Positions 1-8,140 of a DNA stretch of 64,000 nucleotides are shown piece by piece (the first letter of the stretch is position 1; the number at the start of each line of letters is the position of its first letter). The DNA is from Tepidiforma flava (GTDB lineage: Bacteria > Chloroflexota > Dehalococcoidia > Tepidiformales > Tepidiformaceae). The stretch is from NCBI RefSeq assembly GCF_027594505.1, contig NZ_CP115149.1, positions 2,000,460 through 2,064,459 of the forward strand, in the 5' to 3' direction. A program made the position numbers and the translations under genes. A model generated the notes under the pieces. That model did not search any database, was not told the origin of the DNA, and saw nothing but the letters and a program-made list of their open reading frames with translations.

Positions 1-60
1 GGCGCAACATGTCCAATCTAGCCGAGCCCGGCGCAGGGTCAAGCCGCCCTGCGCGCAAGA

Positions 61-92
61 AAACGGGAGCCGCCCGCAAAGCGGCTCCCGTT
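61..92 (-). terminator. Rho-independent terminator of the ferredoxin gene
   Basis: An 11-bp stem (63-73 with 81-91) with a 7-nt loop. Read on the minus strand it is followed by a T-rich run (TTTTCTT). It lies about 24 bp past the ferredoxin stop, so it most likely ends that transcript. Confidence 0.8.
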
Positions 93-114
93 CACGACCG
101 TCGAATCGCCAGCG

Positions 115-402
115 TCAGGCCGGCTTGATCTCCGCCACCTTCGCCCGCGCGGCGGCCTTGTCGCTGTACCAGAGGGCGTTGATCTCCTTGAAAACCGCCC
201 GGTCCGACGGGACGTCGTCCTCGGCGAAGATCGCCGTCACAGGGCAGGCCGGCTCGCAGGCACCGCAGTCGATGCACTCATCGGGATTGATGTACAGCAT
301 CCGGTCCTCGCCTTCGTCGAAGTGGATGCAGTCGACCGGGCAAACCTCGACGCACGCCTGGTCCTGGACGTCGATGCAGGGTTCCGTGATTACGTAGGCC
401 AT
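115..402 (-). CDS. 7Fe ferredoxin ([3Fe-4S][4Fe-4S])
   Basis: A small cytoplasmic electron carrier of 95 aa. Cysteines are at 9, 17, 21 and 25 (C-x7-C-x3-C-P), then 43, 46, 49 and 53 (CxxCxxCxxxCP). This is the pattern of seven-iron ferredoxins, with C9/C17/C53 expected to bind the 3Fe cluster and C21/C43/C46/C49 the 4Fe cluster. An acidic, helical C-terminal extension of about 35 residues follows, as in this family. A purine-rich ribosome binding site precedes the ATG. It is a single-gene unit with its own terminator. Its redox partner cannot be deduced from the neighbours. Confidence 0.95.
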   Translation of the reverse strand: MAYVITEPCIDVQDQACVEVCPVDCIHFDEGEDRMLYINPDECIDCGACEPACPVTAIFAEDDVPSDRAVFKEINALWYSDKAAARAKVAEIKPA

Positions 403-533
403 TCGGGGCTCCTCTCCCGTCGGGGGTGCTGCGTTCCTGCCGCGTGGGCGTCTCGCATACTACTATTCGGCCCCTCCCTCTGTGAAGAAGAGCCGCCAAC
501 CCGGCATCGGCCTCATGACGCCCCGTCCGGGGC

Positions 534-1220
534 TTACTCCCGCATCCGCTCCCGCCGCGCCTCGCGCACCGCCACCGGCTTCCCCGACCGCAAATCGACC
601 GCGTAAAACCGGCCCGCCCGGATCTCCTCGATCAGCTCCCGCTCGTCGCGAATCTCCCGTTCGAAGTACGTCGCGCACTTCCCGATGTCGGAGATGGCGT
701 GCGAGTCCGTCCCGCCCGTCCCCGGCAGGTGCATCATCTCGCACAGCCGCTGCGAGAACTCGTTCTCCTTGTCGGAGCCCCGCCCGTTGATCTCCTCCAG
801 CCCCTGCACGTACTGGTAGGCCGGGTTCCGCGCCGCTTTCTCCAGCGCCGCCCGGTACTCGTCGTCATTCCGCGAAAACCACGGCATCTGCCGCCGGTAC
901 GGGTGGGCTGCCACGAGCGCTCCGCCCACCTTCTCCACGTATGCCGCCAGCTCCCGCGACCGGTGCATCCCGAAGACGTACTTGTCGATGCCGAACGCGA
1001 GGATGTGGCCGTCGTCCGTCGAAATTTCCACCCCCGCCAGCACGAGGAAGTTGTGCTTCGCGCGCAGCTCCTCGATCGCCTTGTAATCCCACACCGTGTC
1101 GTGCTCCGTGAACACGATCGCGTCGAGGCCCGCCGCCTTCGCGCGGACGATCAGGTCATCGGGGTTCAGGACGCTGTCGTGCGAACGGGGCCACGTGTGG
1201 CTGTGGATGTCGATGAGCAT
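534..1220 (-). CDS. PHP-domain metal-dependent phosphoesterase
   Basis: A 228-aa PHP-family protein, starting at the ATG that opens MLIDIHSHTW. The four family metal-binding motifs are visible: DIHSH at the N-terminus, TEHD, AAHPYR and GGTDSHA near the C-terminus. These sites normally hold two or three metal ions for phosphoester hydrolysis; the substrate is unknown. An upstream in-frame ATG at 1376 would add 52 Arg/Gly-rich residues and overlap the divergent gene, so it was rejected. A TATAGT -10-like box lies at 1234-1239 on the minus strand, only 13 nt before the chosen ATG, which supports this start and a very short leader. Confidence 0.85.
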   Translation of the reverse strand: MLIDIHSHTWPRSHDSVLNPDDLIVRAKAAGLDAIVFTEHDTVWDYKAIEELRAKHNFLVLAGVEISTDDGHILAFGIDKYVFGMHRSRELAAYVEKVGGALVAAHPYRRQMPWFSRNDDEYRAALEKAARNPAYQYVQGLEEINGRGSDKENEFSQRLCEMMHLPGTGGTDSHAISDIGKCATYFEREIRDERELIEEIRAGRFYAVDLRSGKPVAVREARRERMRE

Positions 1221-1350
1221 GGGGCTGCCCGGTACTATAGGGCCGCCTCTATCACCCGGGCAATCCGCCCCGCCGGCCCCCTCCCCCGGCGCCGGCCGCG
1301 CACCCGCGCCGCGAAACCGTCCGTTCACACGGTCCCGGCATGATCGGGGC

Positions 1351-1518
1351 ATGGAACGCACGAACAGCCCCTGCAAGCACGAGTGGCGCTACCTCGTCGA
1401 GGTCCGCACCCGCGCCATCCGCATCCGCGAGTGCGCGCGCTGCGGCCGCCGCTCCGTCATCCCGGTCGAGCTCGCCCCGCTGCCGGGCCAGGCGTCGCGC
1501 CTTCGCGAATCCGCCTGA
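1351..1518 (+). CDS. Small zinc-ribbon-like protein
   Basis: A 55-aa basic protein starting at ATG 1351. It has C-x-H near residue 8 and C-x-x-C near residues 28-31 (ECARCGRRS), spaced as in small zinc ribbons. It is divergent from the PHP gene. No named family is recognised. Its codon use (C-ending third positions) matches the neighbouring plus-strand genes, which favours a real gene. Function unknown. Confidence 0.55.
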   Translation: MERTNSPCKHEWRYLVEVRTRAIRIRECARCGRRSVIPVELAPLPGQASRLRESA

Positions 1519-1530
1519 CCGCCCCGGCCG

Positions 1531-2100
1531 CTAGGCCTGCCCGGCCTGCCGTCGCGCGACCATCTCCAGCCGCATTTTCCGCTGGTTCGGCTCGCGCCCT
1601 TTGAAGTTCGGCTGATACTCGCTCTGCCGGCCGAGAATCTGCGCCGTGTGCTGCCGGTCATGGCGGTAAAACGAGCGCAGCCACTGCAGCACCGTCAGCG
1701 TCCCGAACATCGGGCTCGTCGCCACCCGGTCGAAGTCCTCGAGCCGCATCCCGTCGATCAGCCCGAGCGTGTACCTGCGCTCCAGCTCGAGCTGCCGCAG
1801 CAGGTCCGCAACTGCGTACCGGTTCGCCTCTTCGATCGGGATCGGCACCGTCTGCCACGGGATGCGGCCGAGGTCCGGGTTCTCCTCGCGCAGCGCCGCC
1901 CGCACCCACGCGTCGTACGTCCGCTCCATCTCGCACAGGTGCGCGAGCTGCTCCAGCGCCGTCCACTGCTCCTCGCCCTCTGCATCGACGGGCACCCGCA
2001 GCGCATCCTCCGGGCTCAGCCCCTCCGCCACCCGGATGAGGTTCGCCCGCTCCTCCGCCATCTTCGCCAGCAGTTCATCCACCTGGTCGCGCGTCGCCAT
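1531..2100 (-). CDS. DinB-family four-helix protein
   Basis: A 189-aa protein of the DinB/YfiT fold. Conserved metal-ligand histidines are visible in LAHLCEME (about residue 53) and RHDRQH (about residue 147). These form the His triad of the family's single metal site. Members act as thiol-dependent metalloenzymes or as stress proteins of unknown substrate; no specific activity can be assigned. Its first 26 nt overlap the end of an upstream small membrane-protein gene, so the two form one minus-strand unit. Confidence 0.8.
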   Translation of the reverse strand: MATRDQVDELLAKMAEERANLIRVAEGLSPEDALRVPVDAEGEEQWTALEQLAHLCEMERTYDAWVRAALREENPDLGRIPWQTVPIPIEEANRYAVADLLRQLELERRYTLGLIDGMRLEDFDRVATSPMFGTLTVLQWLRSFYRHDRQHTAQILGRQSEYQPNFKGREPNQRKMRLEMVARRQAGQA

Positions 2101-2245
2101 CCTGCCTGCCTCCGAATCGGCGGCCGAGCCGGCGCACGCCCTGCCAGGCCGCGTAGGGGATCGCCGCCAGCAGCGCGATGACCGTCACGAGCGCCCCGTA
2201 CAGGCCCCCGAAGACGAAATCCACCGCGAACTCCGCCAGCGGCAC
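2075..2245 (-). CDS. Small one- or two-TM membrane protein
   Basis: About 56 aa, mostly hydrophobic (FVFGGLYGALVTVIALLAAIPY), followed by a basic Arg/Gly tail. GTG at 2245 is chosen because a TAGAAT -10 box (minus strand, 2253-2258) ends 7 nt before it, the spacing seen at many other starts in this window. The gene overlaps the DinB start by 26 nt, suggesting coupling. No homologous family is recognised. Confidence 0.5.
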   Translation of the reverse strand: MPLAEFAVDFVFGGLYGALVTVIALLAAIPYAAWQGVRRLGRRFGGRQDGDARPGG

Positions 2246-2313
2246 GCCCACGATTCTACCGGCATCCGCCCCGGCCGGTTGGGCGCACGCCCCGCCCGTG
2301 CCACACTCCCCCC

Positions 2314-2946
2314 ATGCCCTTCCGCCGCAAGCCTGCACCCGCCGGCCCCCGCTTCGCCGCCGACTGGCTCGTCGTCGGCCTCGGCAACCCCGGCGAAGCG
2401 TACGCGCGCACGCGTCATAACGTCGGTTTTTGGGTCGTCAACGCCCTCGCGAAGCGCGCCGGCGCGCAGCCGAAAGCCGTCGGCAGCCTCATGCACATCG
2501 GCGTCGGCTCGCTCCAGGGCCAGCGCGTCGCCCTCGTCAAACCGAAAACCTTCATGAACGTCAGCGGCAAAGCCGTCGCCCAGGCCCTCCAGTGGACCGG
2601 CTGCGGCCTCGCCCGCACCATCATCGCCTACGACGACCTCGACCTGCCCCCCGGCCAGCTCCGCATCCGCGCTGGCGGCGGCCACGGCGGCCACAACGGC
2701 CTCAAGAGCATCGCCCAGCACGCCGGGCTCGACTTCATCCGCGTCCGCATCGGCATCGGCCGCCCCACCGTCGGCGGCGAACCCTCCTGGGACCCCGACG
2801 TCGTCGCCGACTGGGTGCTCAGCCCCCCCGCGCCGGCCGACCGCGAACTGCTCGAGGCCGCCGTCCAGCGCGCCGCCGACGCCGTCGAAACCATCATCTC
2901 CTCGGGGGTCGAAGCCGCCGCTGCCGCCTTCAACCGCAAGGCGTAA
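2314..2946 (+). CDS. pth: Peptidyl-tRNA hydrolase
   Basis: Cleaves the ester between a nascent peptide and tRNA to recycle peptidyl-tRNAs that drop off ribosomes. The 210-aa protein has the family signature VVGLGNPGEAYARTRHNVGF, with the catalytic His in RHN and the substrate-binding Asn of GNPG. FMNVSG and the GGHGGHNGLKS loop, with a second conserved Asn, are also present. A CACACT hexamer at 2302-2307 ends 6 nt before the ATG, so the mRNA may be leaderless. It diverges from the small membrane-protein gene. Confidence 0.96.
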   Translation: MPFRRKPAPAGPRFAADWLVVGLGNPGEAYARTRHNVGFWVVNALAKRAGAQPKAVGSLMHIGVGSLQGQRVALVKPKTFMNVSGKAVAQALQWTGCGLARTIIAYDDLDLPPGQLRIRAGGGHGGHNGLKSIAQHAGLDFIRVRIGIGRPTVGGEPSWDPDVVADWVLSPPAPADRELLEAAVQRAADAVETIISSGVEAAAAAFNRKA

Positions 2947-3087
2947 AAATCCCGTGAGAGCGGCGCCAACGCCGTCGAACGCGTCACGAATTGGCGCCAA
3001 ACGGTCGCATCCTCCCCGCGCAACGCCGCGCTCGAACCGCGTAAAATTCCGAGAAAGGTTCGGCGGCATTCCGCCGGGGCAGGCCGC

Positions 3088-4399
3088 GTGTACAGCGACG
3101 AAGACTACCGCGCGATCGACGCGTACGTCGGATTCCTCAAAGGCTGCGCCATCCGGCCGCCCCTGCGCATGGACACGACCTGCACGCCCGGCGGCACCGG
3201 CCGCGTCTCCCCGTTCGGCTGCGACGTCGTGTACGGCGACCTCCTCCCGTCGCCGTCGTCTGAGGACCCGGAGGCGGTCGCGCTCCGCAGCGGCCTCCGC
3301 GCCGCCGTCGCGAAGGCGCTCGCCACCCTTAAGCCGCGCGAGCGCCGCGTCCTCTGCCTCCGCTTCGGCTTCGACGGCGAACCGCAGACGCTCGAGCAAA
3401 TCGGCGCCGTCTTCGGCGTCACGCGCGAACGCATCCGCCAGGTCGAAGCGAAAGCCCTGAAGAAACTGCAGGCCCCGCACGTCATTCGCGTCCTCGAACC
3501 GTGGGCTGCCGGCCGTCCCGCTCACGGCCGCCCCAGCGCCGCGGCAGTGGTGCCGCAATCGAGCCCGGCGTCCTCCTGCGTCGAAGCCGGCAGCGCGCCC
3601 CGCCCCGCGCAGGCGCCCCCCGCCGCGAGCAGCGGCACCCCGGCGTCCCCCGGGCCAGCCCCCGGCCCCCGGCTCCCGTCGAGCGCCGAAGAGGCCCTGT
3701 TCGACGCAATCTGGAAGGTGTTCTTCGGCGACGAATCGGGCGCGGACCCCGACTCCGGGAGCGATGCCGAGGAACCGCCCGCCGACGCCGCCGCCGTCGA
3801 CCCGCGCGAACGTCTCCTCGCCATGCTCGAACCGAACGAGCGCGCTGCGCTCGAACACCTCTACGGCATCCGCGCCGCCATGTCCCTCGCCGCCATCGAG
3901 CGGCAGGTCGGCATCCCCCGGGCGCGCGTCACCGAACTCGACCGCTGGTTCACGCGTGAACTCCGCCGCCTCCGCGCCGCGCCCGGCACGTACGACCCCG
4001 CGCCTCCGCCGCCGCCCGCTCCGGCCGTGCCCGGGGAGCCCCCCGGGGACGGCGGCACCGGCGGCCGCGTTCTCCCCTTCCCGGCCGCTTCAGCGCAGGA
4101 CCCGCTCACCGCCGCCTTCGACCGCTTCCGTGCCCGCGGCTATGAGGTCGTCGACAACCGTGCGCGCTGGCGGCGCGCTCTGGGTCCACGACCTCCACAT
4201 GCACCTCGCGCGGGAGATGGAAGACCTTTCACGCCGCGGCATCCGGTTCCGGTTCACGGAGCACAAGAGCGCCGGCACGTGGGGCTGGTATCTCGAACGG
4301 ACCGCGCCCCGGGAAACCCGGCGCCCGCCCGGCCGATTAGCCCTGCCTTCTCCCCGCCTGAAGCCGCGCAAGGCGCGCGAATACCGCGTCCAGCCCTAG
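3088..4399 (+). pseudogene. Sigma-region-4-like protein with two HTH domains (frameshifted near 4160)
   Basis: Starts at GTG 3088. Residues about 70-130 form a canonical sigma-70 region 4, with LKPRERRVLCLRFG followed by TLEQIGAVFGVTRERIRQVE. After a Pro/Ala-rich linker, residues about 240-300 hold a second, degenerate region-4-like unit (LEPNERAALEHLYGI...IPRARVTELDRWF). There is no region 2, so it is not a complete sigma factor. Around 4150-4175 the coding frame changes by one base. The plausible continuation (HDLHMHLAREMEDLSRRGIR) ends at TAG 4399, whereas the undisturbed frame becomes Arg/Pro-rich and reads straight into the next gene. The frameshift is either a sequencing error or a real lesion. 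It may be a transcription regulator. Confidence 0.65.
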
Positions 4400-4410
4400 A
4401 CTCGCTTCAG

Positions 4411-5541
4411 ATGAGCCCGACTGCAGCCGACATCGAGCGCTACCGCCGCAACCTCCGCGACGAGGTCGACGGCGCCGCCCTCTACCGCTACCTCGCCGCC
4501 GCCGAGAAAGACCCGAACCTGCGCGAAGTGTTCCTGCGCCTCGCCGAGAGCGAAGACCGCCACCGCGCCCTTTGGGAAGAGAAGCTCCGCGAAGCCGGCG
4601 CCGAGGTCCCCGATTACCGCCCCGGCTTCCGCGTCCGCTTCCTCGGCTGGCTCGCCCGCCGCTTCGGCACCGCCTCCGTCAGTCCCATCGTCACCCGCAT
4701 GGAGATGACGGCCTACACGATGTATGACGACCAGCCGGAGGCCATCGCCGCCGACCTCCCCCGCGACGAGCGCTCCCACGCCCGCCTCTTCCGCGAACTC
4801 GCCCGCTCGACCCGCGGCCGCGCCGTCGACATCGACATCGCCCGGCTCGAAGGCCGCCACCGCGCCGGCACCGGCAATGCCCTCCGCGCCGCCGTCCTCG
4901 GCGCCAACGACGGCCTCGTCTCGAACCTCTCCCTCGTCATGGGCGTCGCCGGCGCGAACCCCGGCCAAAACGTCGTCATCCTCGCCGGCATCGCCGGCCT
5001 GCTCGCCGGCTCCCTCTCCATGGCCCTCGGCGAATGGATCAGCGTCCGCAGCTCAGCCGAGGCGTTCGCCCGCCAGCTCGAAATCGAACGCGACGAACTC
5101 AACCTCATGCCCGATGAAGAGCTGGAGGAGCTCGTCCTTATCTACCGTGCGAAGGGGCTGGGCGAAGAAGAGGCCCGCGCCACCGCGCAGCGCATCATCG
5201 CCAACCGCGAAACCGCCCTCGATACGCTCGCCCGCGAAGAGCTCGGCATGTCCGAAGAGGAGGCGGGCAACCCGTGGGTCGCCGCCATCACCTCCTTCCT
5301 CACCTTCAGCTTCGGCGCCATCATCCCGGTCATCCCCTGGCTCTTCCTCGCCGGCATCGCCGGGGTGGCTGCCAGCGCCGCCGCCAGCGCCCTCGGCCTC
5401 TTCGCCGTCGGCGCCGCCATCACCCTCTACACCGGCCGCGGCGTCCTCTTCTCCGGGGCCCGCATGCTCACCTTCGGCCTCGCCGCCTCGGCCATCACCT
5501 TCGGCATCGGCCGCCTCATCGGCGTCAGCACCGGCATCTGA
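4411..5541 (+). CDS. VIT1/CCC1-family transporter with N-terminal ferritin-like domain
   Basis: A 376-aa protein. Residues about 5-150 are a ferritin/rubrerythrin-like helical domain with carboxylate/His motifs (DEVDGAALYRYLAAAE, ESEDRHRALWEE, DERSHARLF). From about residue 155 it is a VIT1 domain (GANDGLVSNLSLVMGVAGA, MALGEWISVRS) with five membrane segments. The family moves Fe2+/Mn2+ across membranes, and the ferritin-like part probably binds or delivers iron. ATG 4411 is chosen because the family N-terminus begins there and a TAGACT box (4397-4402) ends 8 nt upstream. The apparent in-frame fusion with the upstream sigma-like frame is judged an artefact. Confidence 0.88.
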   Translation: MSPTAADIERYRRNLRDEVDGAALYRYLAAAEKDPNLREVFLRLAESEDRHRALWEEKLREAGAEVPDYRPGFRVRFLGWLARRFGTASVSPIVTRMEMTAYTMYDDQPEAIAADLPRDERSHARLFRELARSTRGRAVDIDIARLEGRHRAGTGNALRAAVLGANDGLVSNLSLVMGVAGANPGQNVVILAGIAGLLAGSLSMALGEWISVRSSAEAFARQLEIERDELNLMPDEELEELVLIYRAKGLGEEEARATAQRIIANRETALDTLAREELGMSEEEAGNPWVAAITSFLTFSFGAIIPVIPWLFLAGIAGVAASAAASALGLFAVGAAITLYTGRGVLFSGARMLTFGLAASAITFGIGRLIGVSTGI

Positions 5542-5551
5542 CGCCCGCCGC

Positions 5552-6052
5552 TCACTCGAGCGCCAGGTCCAGCGCCAGCCGCCGGTCCGTCGTCCGGATC
5601 GCCACCAGCCGGTACGGCAGCTCCCCTGCCGCCTCGTCCAGCCGCTGCTGCAGCGGCGGCTCGATGAGCGCCGCCACCGCCTCCGGCGCCGTCAGCCCGC
5701 CCAGCGTCGCCCGCGCCACCCGCAGCACGAGCCGCCCGTCTGCCACCTCGGGGTCCAGGAAGACCGAAGCGCGCGTTCCCACCCCCCATGCGCCGACGCT
5801 GAAGGTCACCCCCACCAGCCCTTCCCGCAGCACCTCGACGTCCACCGCCGGGCGTTCCCCCACTCCGGGGATAGCCGGCAGCTCCCGCGCGATGATCGCC
5901 GCCAGCGCCCGCTCGTCGAACGTCACCGTGATATTGCCCCCGCCCGCCACCGCTTCCGTCCGCGCCTCGAAATCGGGGTCGACCGTGAACCACAGCACAA
6001 CCGCGACCGCCCCGGCGAGCAGCCCGAGCCCGAACGCGAACAGCACCCGCAT
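5552..6052 (-). CDS. Membrane-anchored conserved hypothetical protein
   Basis: A 166-aa protein beginning MRVLFAFGLGLLAGAVAVVL: one N-terminal membrane anchor, then an exported domain of about 140 residues rich in beta-strand-like sequence (NITVTFDERALAAII, EPPLQQRLDEAAGELPYRLVAI). It resembles lipid-binding-like membrane-anchored proteins of unknown function. The longer frame up to 6253 was rejected because it would run through the 5S rRNA. It is convergent with the VIT1 gene. Confidence 0.6.
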   Translation of the reverse strand: MRVLFAFGLGLLAGAVAVVLWFTVDPDFEARTEAVAGGGNITVTFDERALAAIIARELPAIPGVGERPAVDVEVLREGLVGVTFSVGAWGVGTRASVFLDPEVADGRLVLRVARATLGGLTAPEAVAALIEPPLQQRLDEAAGELPYRLVAIRTTDRRLALDLALE

Positions 6053-6094
6053 GCCGCGAGCGTGCCGCCCCCGGCCGCTTTCCGCAACCGCCGC

Positions 6095-6123
6095 TTGCGC
6101 CAACGCGCAGCCGCGCCCATAAT
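6095..6123 (+). promoter_or_regulatory. Sigma-70-type promoter of 5S rRNA
   Basis: TTGCGC (6095-6100), a 17-bp spacer, then CATAAT (6118-6123). The predicted transcription start falls about at 6130, the mapped 5' end of the 5S rRNA. Confidence 0.7.
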
Positions 6124-6130
6124 CAGAGCA

Positions 6131-6246
6131 TCTGGTGGCTAGAGCGAGGTGGACCCACCCGTTCCCATCCCGAACACGGAAGTGAAACGCCTCAGCGCTG
6201 ACGATACTGCCCGGGCAACCGGGTGGGAAAATAGGCCGCCGCCGGG
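6131..6246 (+). rRNA. rrf: 5S ribosomal RNA
   Basis: About 116 nt matching the bacterial 5S pattern: 5' TCTGGTGGC pairs with 3' GCCGCCGGG to form helix I, and the core CCCGTTCCCATCCCGAACAC and the 3' GGGAAAATAGG segment are present. No 16S or 23S lies within the window, so the 5S is unlinked or at least distant. A U-tract hairpin follows directly. Confidence 0.93.
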
Positions 6247-6254
6247 TACTCACG

Positions 6255-6280
6255 AGAACCGCCGCGAGGCGGTTTCTTTA
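6255..6280 (+). terminator. Terminator of 5S rRNA
   Basis: AGAACCGCC (6255-6263) pairs with GGCGGTTTCT around a GCGA loop and is followed by TTTA. It starts 9 nt after the 5S 3' end. Confidence 0.8.
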
Positions 6281-6497
6281 TTTCCGGGAAGGCGCAGCAG
6301 CACCGCGGCGGACCCCGCTGCTGCTCCCCGCGGTAACCGCGCGGCCCCCGCGGACGTTTCTCCTCATGCCCCGCGCGGTCCCGCGTCCGGTTTCCTCGAA
6401 CGATCGGCCGCTGGTACAATTCAGTTCGAGAATCCCTCAACTCACCCCGGCGCGTACACCCTGCAGAAGGGACACGTGCCCCCAGACGGAGCCACAC

Positions 6498-8102
6498 TTG
6501 TCAGCAGATACCGCCCAGCCCACCACTCCCCCGGAAGCCGAAATGGATATGGGGGCCCTCCTCGACCTCGAAGCCGCCCAGTCGGGCGGCCAGCTTCGCC
6601 GCGGCGAAATCATCGAGGGCATGGTGATGGGCGCCTCCCCCGACGGCCTCATCGTCGATGTCGGCACCAAGATGGAAGCCGTCATCCCCCAGAACGAGAT
6701 GCTCTCCCTCGGCATCGACGGCGCCAGCAAGCTCAAGGCCGGCGATACCGTCCGCGTCATGGTCCTCCAGCCCTCAACTGCCGAAGGCCACGCCATCGTC
6801 TCGCTCGACCGCGCCCGCGGCGAAGAAGGCTGGGAAACCCTCCAGAAGCGCTTCGAATCCGGCGAAATCTTCGACGCCCAGGTCACCGGCCACAACCGCG
6901 GCGGCCTCCTCGTCAACGTCGATGGCGTCAACGCCTTCGTCCCCCTCTCCCAGGTCGAGTCCGTCCGCCGCGACGACCCCGACGCCGCCAACCAGCTCGC
7001 CGGGCTCGTCGGCCAGGTCATCAAGCTCAAGGTCATCGAACTCAACCGGAAGCGGAACCGCGTCATCCTCTCCGAGCGCGCCGCCATGGCCGAAATTCGC
7101 AAGGAGCAGAAGGATCGCGTCCTCGATGAGCTCCAGGAGGGCCAGATCCGCACCGGCCGCATCTCCTCCATCACCGACTTCGGCGTCTTCGTCGACCTCG
7201 GCGGCGCCGACGGCCTCGCCCACATGACCGAGCTCACCTGGGAGCGCGGCAAGAAGGCGAAGGACCTCTTCCAGGTCGGCGACGAAGTCCAGGCCTACAT
7301 CCTCAAGATCGACCGCGAGAACAAGAAAATCTCGCTCTCGCTCAAGCGCGCCCAGCCCGAGCGCTGGGACACCACCGTCGACCGCTTCGTCATCGGCCAG
7401 ATCCTCATCGGCCGCGTGACGAAGCTCATGCCGTTCGGCGCCTTCGTCCGCCTCGATGGGCCCGTGGAAGGCCTCATCCACATCTCCGAGCTTTCGAACC
7501 GCCGCATCCAGCACCCGAAAGACGTGGTGAAGGAGGGCGACGTCGTGCCCGTGAAGCTCGTCCGCATCGAGAAGGACCGCCACCGGCTCGGGCTCAGCCT
7601 CCGCCAGGCCCGCAGCGACGCGGAAGCGATGGGCTTCGTCTTCGATGCCAACGGCTCCGTCATCGACTACCCGGACGACGTCCGCGAACAGTTCGGCCTG
7701 CCTCCGCGCGACACCGCCGCCCAGCCTGCCCGCCGCGAGCCGCGCACCGCGCAGGAGGCGATCGAGCAGGCCGTGGCGCGCGACCCGGAGCCGATGTCCG
7801 CCTTCGCCGCTGCCTTCGCGCAGGCCCTCGAAAACGCCGAAGCCGGCAACGGCCTCGCCGAGACGGTCGCCCAGGCTGCCGGCCTTGCTCCGAAGGACGA
7901 GGCCCCGGCTCCCGCAGCCGAGGCGCCGGCCGCCGAAGCAGCAGCCGAGGCCCCCGCTTCCGGGGAGGCCGAAGCGGAAACTCGGGTTTCTACCGGGGCG
8001 ACGGCCCCCGAAGAAATGCCGCACAATATCAGTGAAGGGACCGACGAGGCCCCGCACGAAGCACCAGCCGCAACAGAGGAGGAAACTGCTGACGGCTCCT
8101 AG
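6498..8102 (+). CDS. rpsA: 30S ribosomal protein S1 (four S1 domains)
   Basis: Binds mRNA on the 30S subunit. Four consecutive S1/OB domains are visible, starting GEIIEGMVMG, GEIFDAQVTG, GQIRTGRISS and GQILIGRVTK. An Ala/Glu/Pro-rich tail of about 120 residues follows. TTG 6498 is chosen because a CGGAG site lies 6 nt upstream and the preceding codons look coding; the alternative ATG at 6543 also has a GGAAG site. A TACAAT -10 box at 6415-6420 implies a leader of about 70 nt. Four rather than six domains is usual outside Proteobacteria. Confidence 0.9.
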   Translation: MSADTAQPTTPPEAEMDMGALLDLEAAQSGGQLRRGEIIEGMVMGASPDGLIVDVGTKMEAVIPQNEMLSLGIDGASKLKAGDTVRVMVLQPSTAEGHAIVSLDRARGEEGWETLQKRFESGEIFDAQVTGHNRGGLLVNVDGVNAFVPLSQVESVRRDDPDAANQLAGLVGQVIKLKVIELNRKRNRVILSERAAMAEIRKEQKDRVLDELQEGQIRTGRISSITDFGVFVDLGGADGLAHMTELTWERGKKAKDLFQVGDEVQAYILKIDRENKKISLSLKRAQPERWDTTVDRFVIGQILIGRVTKLMPFGAFVRLDGPVEGLIHISELSNRRIQHPKDVVKEGDVVPVKLVRIEKDRHRLGLSLRQARSDAEAMGFVFDANGSVIDYPDDVREQFGLPPRDTAAQPARREPRTAQEAIEQAVARDPEPMSAFAAAFAQALENAEAGNGLAETVAQAAGLAPKDEAPAPAAEAPAAEAAAEAPASGEAEAETRVSTGATAPEEMPHNISEGTDEAPHEAPAATEEETADGS

Positions 8103-8140
8103 ACGTTCTTTGGGCGCACCCAGGGGAAGGGAGTACCACC

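Noticed and set aside
2185..3858. 557-codon minus frame over pth and the sigma-like gene
   Set aside because: Low-complexity translation antisense to a well-supported gene; no motif.
3088..5541. A genuine sigma-VIT1 fusion protein
   Set aside because: The linker is shadow-like, a one-base shift gives a better C-terminus, and VIT1 has its own start and -10 box.
5552..6253. Longer 233-codon version of the membrane-anchored protein
   Set aside because: It would begin inside the 5S rRNA; the ATG at 6052 opens a normal membrane anchor.
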